Positions 1 to 5,372 of a stretch of 5,619 nt of DNA are shown in pieces; the first letter of the stretch is position 1, and each line of letters opens with the position of its first letter. The DNA lies in the NCBI GenBank assembly GCA_964573475.1, contig CAZNJT010000089.1:1-5619 (forward strand), given 5' to 3'. The DNA is from CAVZKK01 sp964573475 (GTDB lineage Archaea; Thermoproteota; Bathyarchaeia; Bathyarchaeales; Bathycorpusculaceae). The notes under the pieces were generated by a model. The model saw only the letters and a program-made list of their open reading frames with translations. It ran no database searches and was not told the DNA's origin. The position numbers and the translations under genes are program-made.

Positions 1-87
1 CCTCTGGTTAACAAGCCTCTCCGTAAAACGCTTAAGCTCCTTAGAGTTAACAGAACCAAAAAACGAAAACTATTAAACAAACTATAG
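1..87. other. Left edge, no gene assigned with confidence
   Basis: Two plus-strand frames are open from the window edge. One ends with TAG at 85-87, directly abutting the ATG at 88, and would give a Lys/Leu/Arg-rich tail of 28 residues. The other ends with TAA at 74-76 and reads as a more balanced tail ending LTEPKNENY. Either could be the end of an upstream gene in the same operon. The minus strand has a protein-like stretch (SKELKRFTERLVNQ) but no start codon between its stop and the edge. If the next gene is LipS2-like, a LipS1-like gene upstream would be expected, but 87 bases cannot show it. Confidence 0.25.
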
Positions 88-1101
88 ATGGTTTTCCTAG
101 AGAAAGCAATGACTCAACTTTCACCCGAAACTGTTTGGCACATGGACGAAAAGGAGCTTACAAACCTACTAGATACGGGTAAACTCATTTCCAGATCAAA
201 GAAAATCCATTTTTATGCTCCAAGTTTCATGTATTATAAAACAAGCTATTACTGCTCTTCGCAAAATGATTTTTCAACAATATCAGTGACTGGTAAAGGC
301 TGTGCACTAAACTGTAAACATTGCGGCGGAAAAGTTTTAGAGACAATGTATCCAGCCACCGCGCCTGAAAAACTGTTCGATTTGTGTGCGCAGCTTAAAC
401 GTAAAGGGGCATTAGGCTGTTTGATAAGTGGCGGATGCCTGCCGAATGGCTCGGTTCCCCTAGAAAAATTTGTTAACATGATTGAAAAAGTTAAGCGTGA
501 ACTGGGCTTAACGGTGTTTGTTCACACGGGTATAATCGATTTTGATACGGCTAAAAAACTTGGGAATGCTGGAGTTGATGCTGCTTTAATAGATATTATT
601 GGTTCTGACGAGACAATAAGGGAAATTTACAATTTGAACGTAACTGTTGAAGATTATGAACATTCTTTGAAAGCCTTACATGAAGCTGGCATTGTATTTG
701 TGCCGCATGTTATTGTTGGGCTTCATTATGGGAAGCTAAAAGGCGAGTTCCACGCATTAAAGATGATATCCCAATACCAACCTTCAGCCCTAGTCATAAT
801 TGCTTTTATGCCTATACATGAAACAGAAATGGAAGCAGTCGAACCGCCAAAACCAGTAGACATAGCAAAAATCATAGCAGCTGCAAGACTAATGTTTCCT
901 CAAACGCCTTTGGTTCTTGGTTGTATGCGACCAAAAGGCAAACATCGTGTAGAAACAGACGTTTTAGCCATAAAAGCTGGAGTAGATGCTATAGCATTTC
1001 CAGAAGAAGAAGCAATAAAATTCGCTGAAAACCAAGGATATAGCATATCGTTCTCTTCATTTTGCTGTTCACAAATTTACCTAGATGTTTCTGACAAGTG
1101 A
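88..1101 (+). CDS. Radical SAM protein, BioB-like (COG1856-type; candidate archaeal lipoyl synthase subunit LipS2)
   Basis: A 337-residue cytosolic radical SAM enzyme. The S-adenosylmethionine-binding [4Fe-4S] motif C72-x3-C76-x2-C79 lies in GKGCALNCKHCGG, followed by a TIM-barrel-like pattern: LISGG (112-116), VFVHTGIID (143-151), DAALIDIIGSDE (164-175), PHVIVGLHYGK (206-216), LVIIAFMP (235-242). The C-terminal block LGCMRPKGKHR (277-287), D291, AGVDAIAFP (297-305) and a Cys pair at 326-327 resemble the BioB/HydE/PylB-like group I associate with COG1856. Members of this group from Thermococcus (LipS2) act with LipS1 to insert sulfur into octanoyl-lysine, making lipoyl cofactor; assigning that role here is inference. 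C56, C279 and C326/C327 could ligate an auxiliary cluster. The start is uncertain: no Shine-Dalgarno precedes ATG 88, and ATG 109 (residue 8) is equally possible if the TATA-like bases near 70-87 act as promoter. The 3' end overlaps the convergent gene by 21 bases. Confidence 0.8.
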   Translation: MVFLEKAMTQLSPETVWHMDEKELTNLLDTGKLISRSKKIHFYAPSFMYYKTSYYCSSQNDFSTISVTGKGCALNCKHCGGKVLETMYPATAPEKLFDLCAQLKRKGALGCLISGGCLPNGSVPLEKFVNMIEKVKRELGLTVFVHTGIIDFDTAKKLGNAGVDAALIDIIGSDETIREIYNLNVTVEDYEHSLKALHEAGIVFVPHVIVGLHYGKLKGEFHALKMISQYQPSALVIIAFMPIHETEMEAVEPPKPVDIAKIIAAARLMFPQTPLVLGCMRPKGKHRVETDVLAIKAGVDAIAFPEEEAIKFAENQGYSISFSSFCCSQIYLDVSDK

Positions 1102-1317
1102 ACCTTTCAAAGTGTTCATTATCTCGTTTTTCATCTTTGAATATTGAGCACTTAGCCTTTTTGCATCCTTTTTTGCCATTCCTTGGCGAATTAACTGTTT
1201 TTCAAAGGCTCTCCTTGTTTTACGTACCTTCCAGCCAAACGTAAGCCATAGAACAAAAAGACTAAGTAAAAGGCGGATTAGAGAAACGCCTGCAATGATT
1301 ACGCTTTGAATCTTCAT
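1081..1317 (-). CDS. Small membrane-anchored helical protein (hypothetical)
   Basis: A 78-residue protein, family not recognised. Residues 5-28 form one hydrophobic segment, followed by a strongly basic stretch (K30, R32, K33, R35, R36), which predicts a single-pass protein with the C-terminal helix in the cytoplasm. Residues 38-59 carry F-x-K-x-L-x3-GM-x4-A-x-R-L-x3-Y, which also occurs without gaps in the 127-residue protein encoded 36 bases upstream. The two are probably co-transcribed and functionally linked, perhaps by a shared helical-hairpin interaction. GGGTGA sits immediately before the ATG, a match to the archaeal anti-Shine-Dalgarno but with very short spacing. The last six codons and the stop overlap the end of the convergent radical SAM gene. 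Confidence 0.7.
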   Translation of the reverse strand: MKIQSVIIAGVSLIRLLLSLFVLWLTFGWKVRKTRRAFEKQLIRQGMAKKDAKRLSAQYSKMKNEIMNTLKGSLVRNI

Positions 1318-1353
1318 GTCACCCTTGCACCATGTCTTCTTTTATTGAGTGAT

Positions 1354-1737
1354 TTATTCCTCTTCTTCTTTTTCTTCTCGGTGTTTTTCTGCTAGTTTCT
1401 CTTTGATTTTTCTTGAAATTTCTTCGCCTATATCCTCACCTTTAGCCTTATGTTCTCCGCTTACAGCTTTCTTCATTACGTCGCCGAGGCTTGTGAAAAC
1501 GGACACGTAGTTTTCAGTCATTCTGACTGCTGTTTCTTCAGGCATGCCAGCGCCTTTCAATTCTTTATAGAATGCTGCGGCTGCTTTTCCCATGTCCCTT
1601 CCAGCTTCTTCTGAAAACACGCTTCCAATTATCGACTTTATTAAGGCTGGAACCTCTTTTGACACTACTCCTAGGATTTCTCGTATTTCTTCAGCATCCT
1701 CTATCTTTTCCTTCCTCTTCTCTTTTTCTTCGCTCAT
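1354..1737 (-). CDS. Small charged helical protein (hypothetical), middle gene of the trio
   Basis: A 127-residue, highly charged, mostly helical cytosolic protein of unknown family. The open frame extends upstream to an ATG at 1806, but the start is placed at 1737 because a complete GGAGGTGA sits seven bases before that ATG; the 23 extra upstream codons include this site and overlap the stop of the upstream gene. Visible parts are an acidic/basic leader (1-20), a more hydrophobic helix (SKEVPALIKSIIGSVF, 26-41), a helical hairpin motif F56-x-K-x-L-x3-GM-x4-A-x-R-M-x3-Y77 shared with the downstream gene, a possible amphipathic segment (79-92), and a Lys/Glu-rich tail ending in EEKEEEE. The shape recalls phasin-like or other coat/scaffold helical proteins, but this is only resemblance. 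It lies in a run of three same-strand genes with gaps of 65 and 36 bases. Confidence 0.8.
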   Translation of the reverse strand: MSEEKEKRKEKIEDAEEIREILGVVSKEVPALIKSIIGSVFSEEAGRDMGKAAAAFYKELKGAGMPEETAVRMTENYVSVFTSLGDVMKKAVSGEHKAKGEDIGEEISRKIKEKLAEKHREEKEEEE

Positions 1738-1744
1738 TACTATT

Positions 1745-1752
1745 TCACCTCC
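1745..1752 (-). promoter_or_regulatory. Strong Shine-Dalgarno (GGAGGTGA) deciding the start at 1737
   Basis: The minus strand reads GGAGGTGA, a full complement to the archaeal 16S 3' end, seven bases before ATG 1737. It lies inside the longer upstream reading, so it argues that the longer version starting at 1806 is not the real protein. Confidence 0.85.
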
Positions 1753-1802
1753 ATTTACTCTATTCTTGTCGCAATTAACGGTTTTGGAGTTTTCGGATAA
1801 GC

Positions 1803-2003
1803 TCAATTGCTTGACTTTTTTTTAATCTCAGCTTCCAGCAGAGTTTTCTCTGTTTGCTTATCTAAGCAGACGTTTTCAGTGACCGTGACTTCTTTGTGCA
1901 GTTTCAATTGTACATGTTCAATTCTTGTTATTATGCCAAAAACTGTGCTTAGAAAGCCATTTACGTTTCTTTTAACATGAATTCCCATTTTGTTCGTCTT
2001 CAT
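1803..2003 (-). CDS. Small hypothetical protein, first gene of the trio
   Basis: A 66-residue protein with no recognised family. It has a basic N terminus (K2, K5, K11, R12), a moderately hydrophobic stretch GFLSTVFGIITRIEHVQL (16-33) too short and polar to be a confident membrane segment, a beta-like run KEVTVTENV (37-45), a single Cys at 46, and a charged helical tail with poly-Lys. GGAGGT nine bases before the ATG strongly supports translation. A TATA-like element lies about 45 bases upstream and a terminator closes the preceding gene, so this is probably the promoter-proximal gene of the small operon. The amphipathic middle could associate with membrane or with the partner proteins; that is inference. 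Confidence 0.7.
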   Translation of the reverse strand: MKTNKMGIHVKRNVNGFLSTVFGIITRIEHVQLKLHKEVTVTENVCLDKQTEKTLLEAEIKKKSSN

Positions 2004-2012
2004 TTTTTCTCT

Positions 2013-2018
2013 ACCTCC
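2013..2018 (-). promoter_or_regulatory. Shine-Dalgarno GGAGGT of the 66-aa gene
   Basis: On the minus strand GGAGGT ends nine bases before ATG 2003. It is the best evidence that this short open frame is a translated gene. Confidence 0.8.
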
Positions 2019-2046
2019 AAGAAGAACTAAAGGTCTGGATAACGCA

Positions 2047-2060
2047 GTTATTTATTATGG
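2047..2060 (-). promoter_or_regulatory. TATA-like promoter element for the three-gene cluster
   Basis: The minus strand reads CCATAATAAATAAC in the 79-base gap before ATG 2003. It is centred about 50 bases from the start. A transcription start roughly 26 bases downstream would leave a leader of about 24 bases containing the Shine-Dalgarno. It directly follows the terminator of the upstream regulator gene. Confidence 0.45.
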
Positions 2061-2086
2061 AAAAAAGTGACCAGCTGTTCGATCAC
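2061..2086 (-). terminator. Hairpin plus T6 at the end of the regulator gene
   Basis: On the minus strand GTGATCG and TGGTCAC can pair as a 7-bp stem (two G-U wobbles) around the 6-base loop AACAGC, and TTTTTT follows at once. The TGA stop of the regulator is inside the left arm. Archaeal termination mainly needs the T-run, so the hairpin may be partly incidental, but the arrangement separates the regulator from the small-protein cluster. Confidence 0.5.
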
Positions 2087-2532
2087 TCTACAAGTTCGTA
2101 AACGTTTCCGTATCCTTCAGCATGTCGAACGATGCCTTCTCTTTCTAGGCGGTTGATTCTTTCTCTTACAATTCTTCTTGAGGCTTTCCCGCGCATCGTT
2201 TGCACTTGACGTGTTATTGCTGATATGTTTAACTTGTTTCGTAAAGCGAGAGCTTGGATTATGCACCTTGAAATCTCGTCTTGAACAACCCATGTTTTCT
2301 TTAAATATTTTTCAGCCGTTTTGAGACGCGCCGCAATTTTCAAAGGCTCTCCATATAAGCCCACACCAATTCGCGTCATGCGCAAGTATGGAGCCAGCCC
2401 CTCATATTCAGGATTATTCATTATTAATGTTTCCAGAGTTTCAAGCCTCTTAATTATCAAATCTAGCTTCCTGCTTAACTCCTCAATGCTTGAATTGCCG
2501 CCGGCTTTTTCATTGCTGCTTTCTTTTGTCAT
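2083..2532 (-). CDS. Putative coiled-coil/winged-helix DNA-binding regulator
   Basis: A 149-residue cytosolic protein. Residues 1-14 are polar and disordered. Residues 15-38 (IEELSRKLDLIIKRLETLETLI) form a heptad-like coiled coil, probably for dimerisation. A central helical part follows (44-80). Residues 84-149 look like a winged helix-turn-helix: DEISRCIIQALALRNKLNIS, then ITRQVQTMRGKAS and RRIVRERINRLEREGIV as the likely recognition region, with RHAEGYGNVYELVE as the wing. This layout is common in archaeal MarR/ArsR-like one-component regulators, but no exact family was recognised and no ligand site is visible. It is upstream of, and on the same strand as, the three small genes. Two CTTCGAAA boxes 10 bp apart lie 50-67 bases before its start, suggesting autoregulation. 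No good Shine-Dalgarno is present; the leader may be very short. Confidence 0.75.
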   Translation of the reverse strand: MTKESSNEKAGGNSSIEELSRKLDLIIKRLETLETLIMNNPEYEGLAPYLRMTRIGVGLYGEPLKIAARLKTAEKYLKKTWVVQDEISRCIIQALALRNKLNISAITRQVQTMRGKASRRIVRERINRLEREGIVRHAEGYGNVYELVE

Positions 2533-2561
2533 TCTTCTTCATGTTCTTATAAGCGACTGAA

Positions 2562-2571
2562 TTGATAAAAG
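2562..2571 (-). promoter_or_regulatory. Possible TATA element of the regulator gene
   Basis: The minus strand reads TTTTATCAAT, centred about 35 bases before ATG 2532, giving a predicted leader of about 9 bases. A second A/T match (CTTATAAG, 2545-2552) is too close to the ATG to serve this start. Confidence 0.3.
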
Positions 2572-2581
2572 AGTTTGCGGT

Positions 2582-2599
2582 TTTCGAAGTGTTTCGAAG
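2582..2599 (-). promoter_or_regulatory. Candidate operator: two CTTCGAAA boxes 10 bp apart
   Basis: On the minus strand CTTCGAAA-CA-CTTCGAAA. Each box contains the palindrome TTCGAA, and the repeat period is 10 bp, one helical turn, placing both on the same face. The pair lies about 10 bases upstream of the possible TATA element of the regulator gene and downstream of the DUF998 gene stop, so it is noncoding. This is what a binding site for a small dimeric regulator looks like; which protein binds is inference. Confidence 0.45.
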
Positions 2600-2644
2600 A
2601 AGCATGGGCTGACAAGTTTTCACGAACCATAGAAGTCTGCGTTT

Positions 2645-3250
2645 TCAATTGTGCGACTGTGAAGCCTCTCTTAACATCTTGAAGCCTAACACCATGAGCC
2701 ACATTAAAGCTGAAAGTGCGGAAAGCGCTTCAGGGATAGCCACATTGGAACCAAATCCAATCGTCCATTGAATCGTCCATATGAGTGCTGCAACTATTGC
2801 CGCTAGAAAAGTGAAAAAACCCATCTTCAGTTTAGCCGTGAGCAAAAATGCTGCACCGATAACAAGCATTGATATTGGAAAGAGCACGAAAAAAGTCACA
2901 GAAACGTAATAGTGTGTTGGTTCAGCATTTTCCGAGAATACACCTATTGCCATAAAAGCTAAAGCGGCTAGAACAAATATGAAAACTCCAATTCTGCCCA
3001 ACATCGTCTTTTGTAACACAAATAAACCTGATGCGAAAACTAGGGCTAAAATTCCGCCAATTACAAGCCCAGAATTAAATAATATTGCAGTAACACCTTC
3101 TTGAACGCCTAAATCGCTTAAGGCATTTCCAGTCCAACTGAACTGTGGAAAATTGAGTATTGCAAGCAAAATAAATGTAAACGCAACTATAGGCGCGATT
3201 GTGCCACAAACTCCAGATATTTTAAGCCAATTAACATTTTTGGAACCCAT
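2645..3250 (-). CDS. DUF998-family integral membrane protein
   Basis: A 201-residue protein of usual length for DUF998. Six hydrophobic segments are visible at about 11-32, 56-79, 85-104, 113-138, 143-164 and 170-191. The family-type signature NALSDLG (42-48) follows the first segment, and GVFSENAEPTHYY (103-115), with the conserved acidic residue and His, precedes the fourth. The biochemical role of the family is unsettled; a plasma-membrane location is clear. GAGGT lies ten bases before ATG 3250. It is divergent from the MFS gene across a 164-base gap and sits 112 bases upstream of the regulator on the same strand. Base composition is similar to its neighbours and there is no sign of damage. 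Confidence 0.8.
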   Translation of the reverse strand: MGSKNVNWLKISGVCGTIAPIVAFTFILLAILNFPQFSWTGNALSDLGVQEGVTAILFNSGLVIGGILALVFASGLFVLQKTMLGRIGVFIFVLAALAFMAIGVFSENAEPTHYYVSVTFFVLFPISMLVIGAAFLLTAKLKMGFFTFLAAIVAALIWTIQWTIGFGSNVAIPEALSALSALMWLMVLGFKMLREASQSHN

Positions 3251-3414
3251 CCCGATGCATACCTCAAGGGAACTGTTTTAACCGTTTTTAGTTTGCTTAA
3301 GAAGCTAGAAACCAAATAAACCTTTTCGAGTTGTGAGATTGGCTTAAGTCAAGTTTTTATTGATGACCTTTTTAATTCTTACAATTCCAAAAAGTGATTC
3401 AGTGAGTAATCTAG
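3251..3414. promoter_or_regulatory. Divergent promoter region between the DUF998 and MFS genes
   Basis: This A/T-rich gap must hold both promoters. For the plus-strand MFS gene, TTTTTATT (3354-3361) and CTTTTTAATTC (3368-3378) are TATA candidates, predicting leaders of about 31 or 16 bases. For the minus-strand gene, TTAAAA (3276-3281) would give a nearly leaderless transcript, and TTTATTTG near 3314-3321 a leader of about 40 bases that keeps GAGGT (3261-3265). GCTTAAG occurs twice (3295-3301 and 3342-3348); its role, if any, is unknown. Confidence 0.45.
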
Positions 3415-4575
3415 ATGGAAAAGCCTCTCTGGATGATCTGCACAACGCACATGTTCCTCGAAGTATATCTTCTCATACAAGTCGCCCTAATCCCAGTGAT
3501 CATTCAAGAATTTCAACTAAGCCCCCTCGAAGCCTCTCTGGTAGTTACTATTCCAAGCCTCGTCCAACTTCTTATGAATATCCCATCAGGATTCTTGGCA
3601 GACCGATTCAATACACAGCATCTGTTGTTTGCCAGCATGTTAGTAGAAGGGGTTTCAGCGATCATAGTTAGTCAGACAAGCAACTTTTGGACATTGGTTA
3701 TAGCAGTATCCTTCGTGAAGATTTCATCGCCCCTATACCATATCTCAGGATTAAGTCAGATAAGCAGACTCGCTAAGCCAAAGCAAATAAACAGGTCAAT
3801 GGGTTTCCACAATGCTTTCGGAAGTTTAGGCTCAGCCATTGGAGTCGTTAGTCTCGCTGTTTTTATGTTAACGTTGGGTTGGAGATGGACTTACCTGTTC
3901 TGGGCTGTTCCAATCTTGATTTGGGGTTGCATAATTTTGATGTCTTCGCAGCTTAAGACAAAACGATTTGAAAAAACAGAAACCAAGAGCAAACTTGGAT
4001 CAAGAAGGCTATCTTTTATTTTGTCCTCTGGACTCCTATTTTTTCTGATTGCCATAGCCGTTAGAGAGGTGGGAGGCACGGGAAGCTCAACCTTCATGAC
4101 CACATATTTTGTGGAGACCAGAAATCTTTCCGAATCTACGGCTAGCTTAATATTTGGCCTTGGACCTTTTATGGGAATAGTTGGTTCTCTGAGTGGCGGC
4201 TACTTAGGAGAAAGGATAGGCGCAAAAAAGGCACTCAACTATGCTATCATCGGCTGTGCGATTTCGCTGTTTATACTATCACTGGCGTCTCAGCTTTACT
4301 TTCTTGCCCTTATTTACATTCTTTACTCGTTTTTCAACAATGCAGTGTGGTCGCCTATTAACTCCCTAGTAGCGGATATGACTCCGATAACCGAGAGAGG
4401 ATTGAGTTTCAGCGTTTACTTCTTCACTGAGGGGCTTATAGGTTCTATAGCGCCAACTTTAGCAGCTGGGGTCATAGAATTGTCGGATGTTTGGTTTGTT
4501 TTTCCCTTTAGCATAGTCTTTTTTGTCACATGTTTAGTTATACTCCAATTCCTTCCAAACCACAAACAACAGTGA
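3415..4575 (+). CDS. Major facilitator superfamily transporter (fosmidomycin-resistance-like group)
   Basis: A 386-residue polytopic membrane protein with about 12 hydrophobic segments, the normal size for the MFS. The loop after the second helix has the MFS signature GFLADRFNTQHL (59-70), echoed in the second half by GGYLGERIGAKKAL (261-274), as expected for the duplicated six-helix fold. H12 in the first helix and the stretch SSPLYHISGLSQI (104-116) followed by GFHNAFGSLGSAIG (130-143) recall the Fsr-type drug exporters, which have a conserved His-containing fourth helix. The central loop (180-199) is basic. It probably exports a small organic molecule using an ion gradient; the substrate cannot be read from sequence. 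There is no strong Shine-Dalgarno (only GTGAG at -13), so short-leader translation is likely. It is monocistronic by context, ending at a T6 run. Confidence 0.85.
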   Translation: MEKPLWMICTTHMFLEVYLLIQVALIPVIIQEFQLSPLEASLVVTIPSLVQLLMNIPSGFLADRFNTQHLLFASMLVEGVSAIIVSQTSNFWTLVIAVSFVKISSPLYHISGLSQISRLAKPKQINRSMGFHNAFGSLGSAIGVVSLAVFMLTLGWRWTYLFWAVPILIWGCIILMSSQLKTKRFEKTETKSKLGSRRLSFILSSGLLFFLIAIAVREVGGTGSSTFMTTYFVETRNLSESTASLIFGLGPFMGIVGSLSGGYLGERIGAKKALNYAIIGCAISLFILSLASQLYFLALIYILYSFFNNAVWSPINSLVADMTPITERGLSFSVYFFTEGLIGSIAPTLAAGVIELSDVWFVFPFSIVFFVTCLVILQFLPNHKQQ

Positions 4576-4579
4576 AACA

Positions 4580-4585
4580 TTTTTT
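4580..4585 (+). terminator. Oligo-T terminator after the MFS gene
   Basis: TTTTTT begins four bases after the TGA stop. Archaeal RNA polymerase terminates at such T-runs without a needed hairpin, and no clear stem precedes it here. Confidence 0.4.
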
Positions 4586-4679
4586 AGCTGCGCCTAAAGG
4601 ATGTGGTTTTGGTTGAATCACGAAAGACAGGTTTTCTAACGTGCTTTGATAAGGAGCTTTTTCAATTATAGGAACGAAA

Positions 4680-4693
4680 AAAATTAATAATTG
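4680..4693 (+). promoter_or_regulatory. TATA-like promoter of the ferredoxin gene
   Basis: AAAATTAATAATTG is preceded by an A-run (purine-rich, BRE-like) and is centred about 39 bases before ATG 4726, predicting a leader of about 13 bases. GGTTGAT just before the start is an imperfect Shine-Dalgarno. The rest of the 150-base gap (4576-4725) shows no gene. Confidence 0.5.
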
Positions 4694-4725
4694 AGCGAAT
4701 CAAGCTTTAGTGCAAGGTTGATGCG

Positions 4726-4929
4726 ATGCCTAAGGTAAAAGTTGATTGGAGTAAATGCAATGGAGACGGCGTATGCGTTGAGGTTTGTCCAGTAAACGTT
4801 TTCGAACTCAAAAACTTGCCTGAACATCCAGACTCTCAGAAATCTGTTCCTGTGCGAGAAAGCGATTGCATAGCATGCATGGCATGTGTAACATCATGTC
4901 CAACGCAGGCAATAACAGTTGAAGAGTGA
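4726..4929 (+). CDS. Dicluster ferredoxin, 7Fe/8Fe type with Asp in cluster I
   Basis: A 67-residue cytosolic electron carrier. Cluster I region: C11-x2-D14-x2-C17-x3-C21-P, with Asp where the second Cys is normally found. Cluster II region: C48-x2-C51-x2-C54-x3-C58-P, complete. The segment PVNVFEL (22-28) and the loop LPEHPDSQK (31-39) closely resemble the core of Sulfolobus 7Fe ferredoxins, in which the Asp-containing site holds [3Fe-4S] and the other site [4Fe-4S]; in Pyrococcus ferredoxin the same Asp ligates a [4Fe-4S]. The Sulfolobus protein has an N-terminal zinc-binding extension with His ligands. Here an in-frame TAG at 4708-4710, six codons upstream, excludes one. Likely acceptor for 2-oxoacid:ferredoxin oxidoreductases or similar enzymes. 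It appears monocistronic with its own TATA element. Confidence 0.9.
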   Translation: MPKVKVDWSKCNGDGVCVEVCPVNVFELKNLPEHPDSQKSVPVRESDCIACMACVTSCPTQAITVEE

Positions 4930-4955
4930 AAAAGGAATCTGCTACAAGACTTCAC

Positions 4956-5239
4956 TTAATGGACTATGTTGTCTGGAACAAACCGCCTAAGCCTCTGCAA
5001 AGACCTCATTTTCTCTTTATCTTCCACTTTAGCTTCTTGTATTGCCTGTTTAAGTATCCGAATCGACTCGTCCATAGCTTTGCGATTGCATGCGATTTTC
5101 CATAATGATGCGGATAATCTCCCCATTTGTCAGGTGCTAGAACGCCCTCTTTCAATCTATCTGCTTCAATGGTTGATTTTGGTATTCCTAGTCTTTGTAA
5201 AACTTCGTTTGCGATTCTGATATGTGTCTGCCAAAGCAT
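4956..5239 (-). pseudogene. Frame-broken small gene, N-terminal zinc-phospholipase-C-like
   Basis: The minus strand opens with ATG 5239: MLWQTHIRIANEVLQRLG, then LKEGVLAPDKWGDYPHHYGK (29-48). The H6, PDxW (36-39) and HHY (44-46) pattern resembles the start of archaeal zinc-dependent phospholipase C/S1-P1-like proteins, a tentative call. After about residue 52 the frame turns basic and stops at 5006. The -1 frame, however, continues with convincing helical protein, RKAMDESIRILKQAIQEA then VEDKEKMRSLQRLRRFVPDN, to TAA at 4956-4958. Adding one base near 5076-5100 (for example a second C in ATCGC, giving HAIRKAMDES) restores a ~95-residue protein. No slippery heptamer is evident, so an indel (true mutation or assembly error) is likelier than programmed frameshifting. 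Even repaired, it is much shorter than full-length members of that superfamily. No Shine-Dalgarno is seen. Confidence 0.6.
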
Positions 5240-5276
5240 GTGCAGGTGCTAGCGTATCATTTCCTTGTTCTGGAAA

Positions 5277-5297
5277 GTTTCCATTTTCTACTTTATA
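5277..5297. repeat. 21-base direct repeat, left copy
   Basis: GTTTCC followed by ATTTTCTACTTTATA. It matches positions 5588-5608 in 20 of 21 bases in the same orientation. It lies in the A/T-rich gap between the frame-broken gene and the small Cys/His gene and contains a TATA-like CTTTATA. Confidence 0.75.
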
Positions 5298-5346
5298 ACT
5301 GTGTTGAAATTTTTAGAAACTTCATTTTTTTCTTTCATTTAAAAAG

Positions 5347-5353
5347 TTATAAA
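5347..5353 (+). promoter_or_regulatory. TATA box of the Cys/His mini-protein gene
   Basis: TTATAAA preceded by purine-rich AAAAAG (BRE-like). It is centred 23 bases before ATG 5373, so a transcript would begin at or just inside that codon. This fits a leaderless mRNA or the internal GTG start at 5415. Confidence 0.5.
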
Positions 5354-5372
5354 CCTAGAAAATTCTTTATGT

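Noticed and set aside
249..479. Minus-strand open frame inside the radical SAM gene.
   Set aside because: It is antisense to the catalytic CxxxCxxC region and has no initiation signal or domain character. The same applies to open frames at 2321-2560, 3891-4103 and 4966-5220.
1354..1806. Longer 150-residue version of the middle small protein starting at 1806.
   Set aside because: It would place the complete GGAGGTGA site inside the coding region and overlap the upstream stop; the start at 1737 has ideal spacing.
1572..1825. Two plus-strand open frames antisense to the 127-aa gene.
   Set aside because: Their Leu/Phe/Ser-rich sequence is the complement of Lys/Glu-rich codons on the minus strand, where a perfect Shine-Dalgarno supports the real gene.
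2071..2090. GTTCGATC resembling a tRNA T-arm.
   Set aside because: No D-arm, anticodon arm or acceptor pairing could be assembled around it; it is explained by the terminator hairpin at the regulator stop.
3360..3410. TGATGA resembling the C box of an archaeal C/D guide RNA, just upstream of the MFS gene.
   Set aside because: No D box (CTGA) or terminal stem follows within a suitable distance, and the stretch is better explained as promoter DNA.
3360..3671. Open frame of 103 codons on the plus strand overlapping the MFS gene start.
   Set aside because: The Ser/Pro/Arg-rich translation is a frame-shifted reading of the MFS gene, whose own frame has clear MFS motifs.
5236..5338. The frame of the broken minus-strand gene can be extended upstream to an ATG at 5338 across two TAG codons (5288-5290 and 5249-5251), raising the idea of pyrrolysine readthrough.
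   Set aside because: Two ambers in 33 codons, an A/T-rich promoter-like composition, and a start (MLWQTH) that already resembles the natural beginning of this kind of domain make readthrough unlikely; no Pyl genes are visible.
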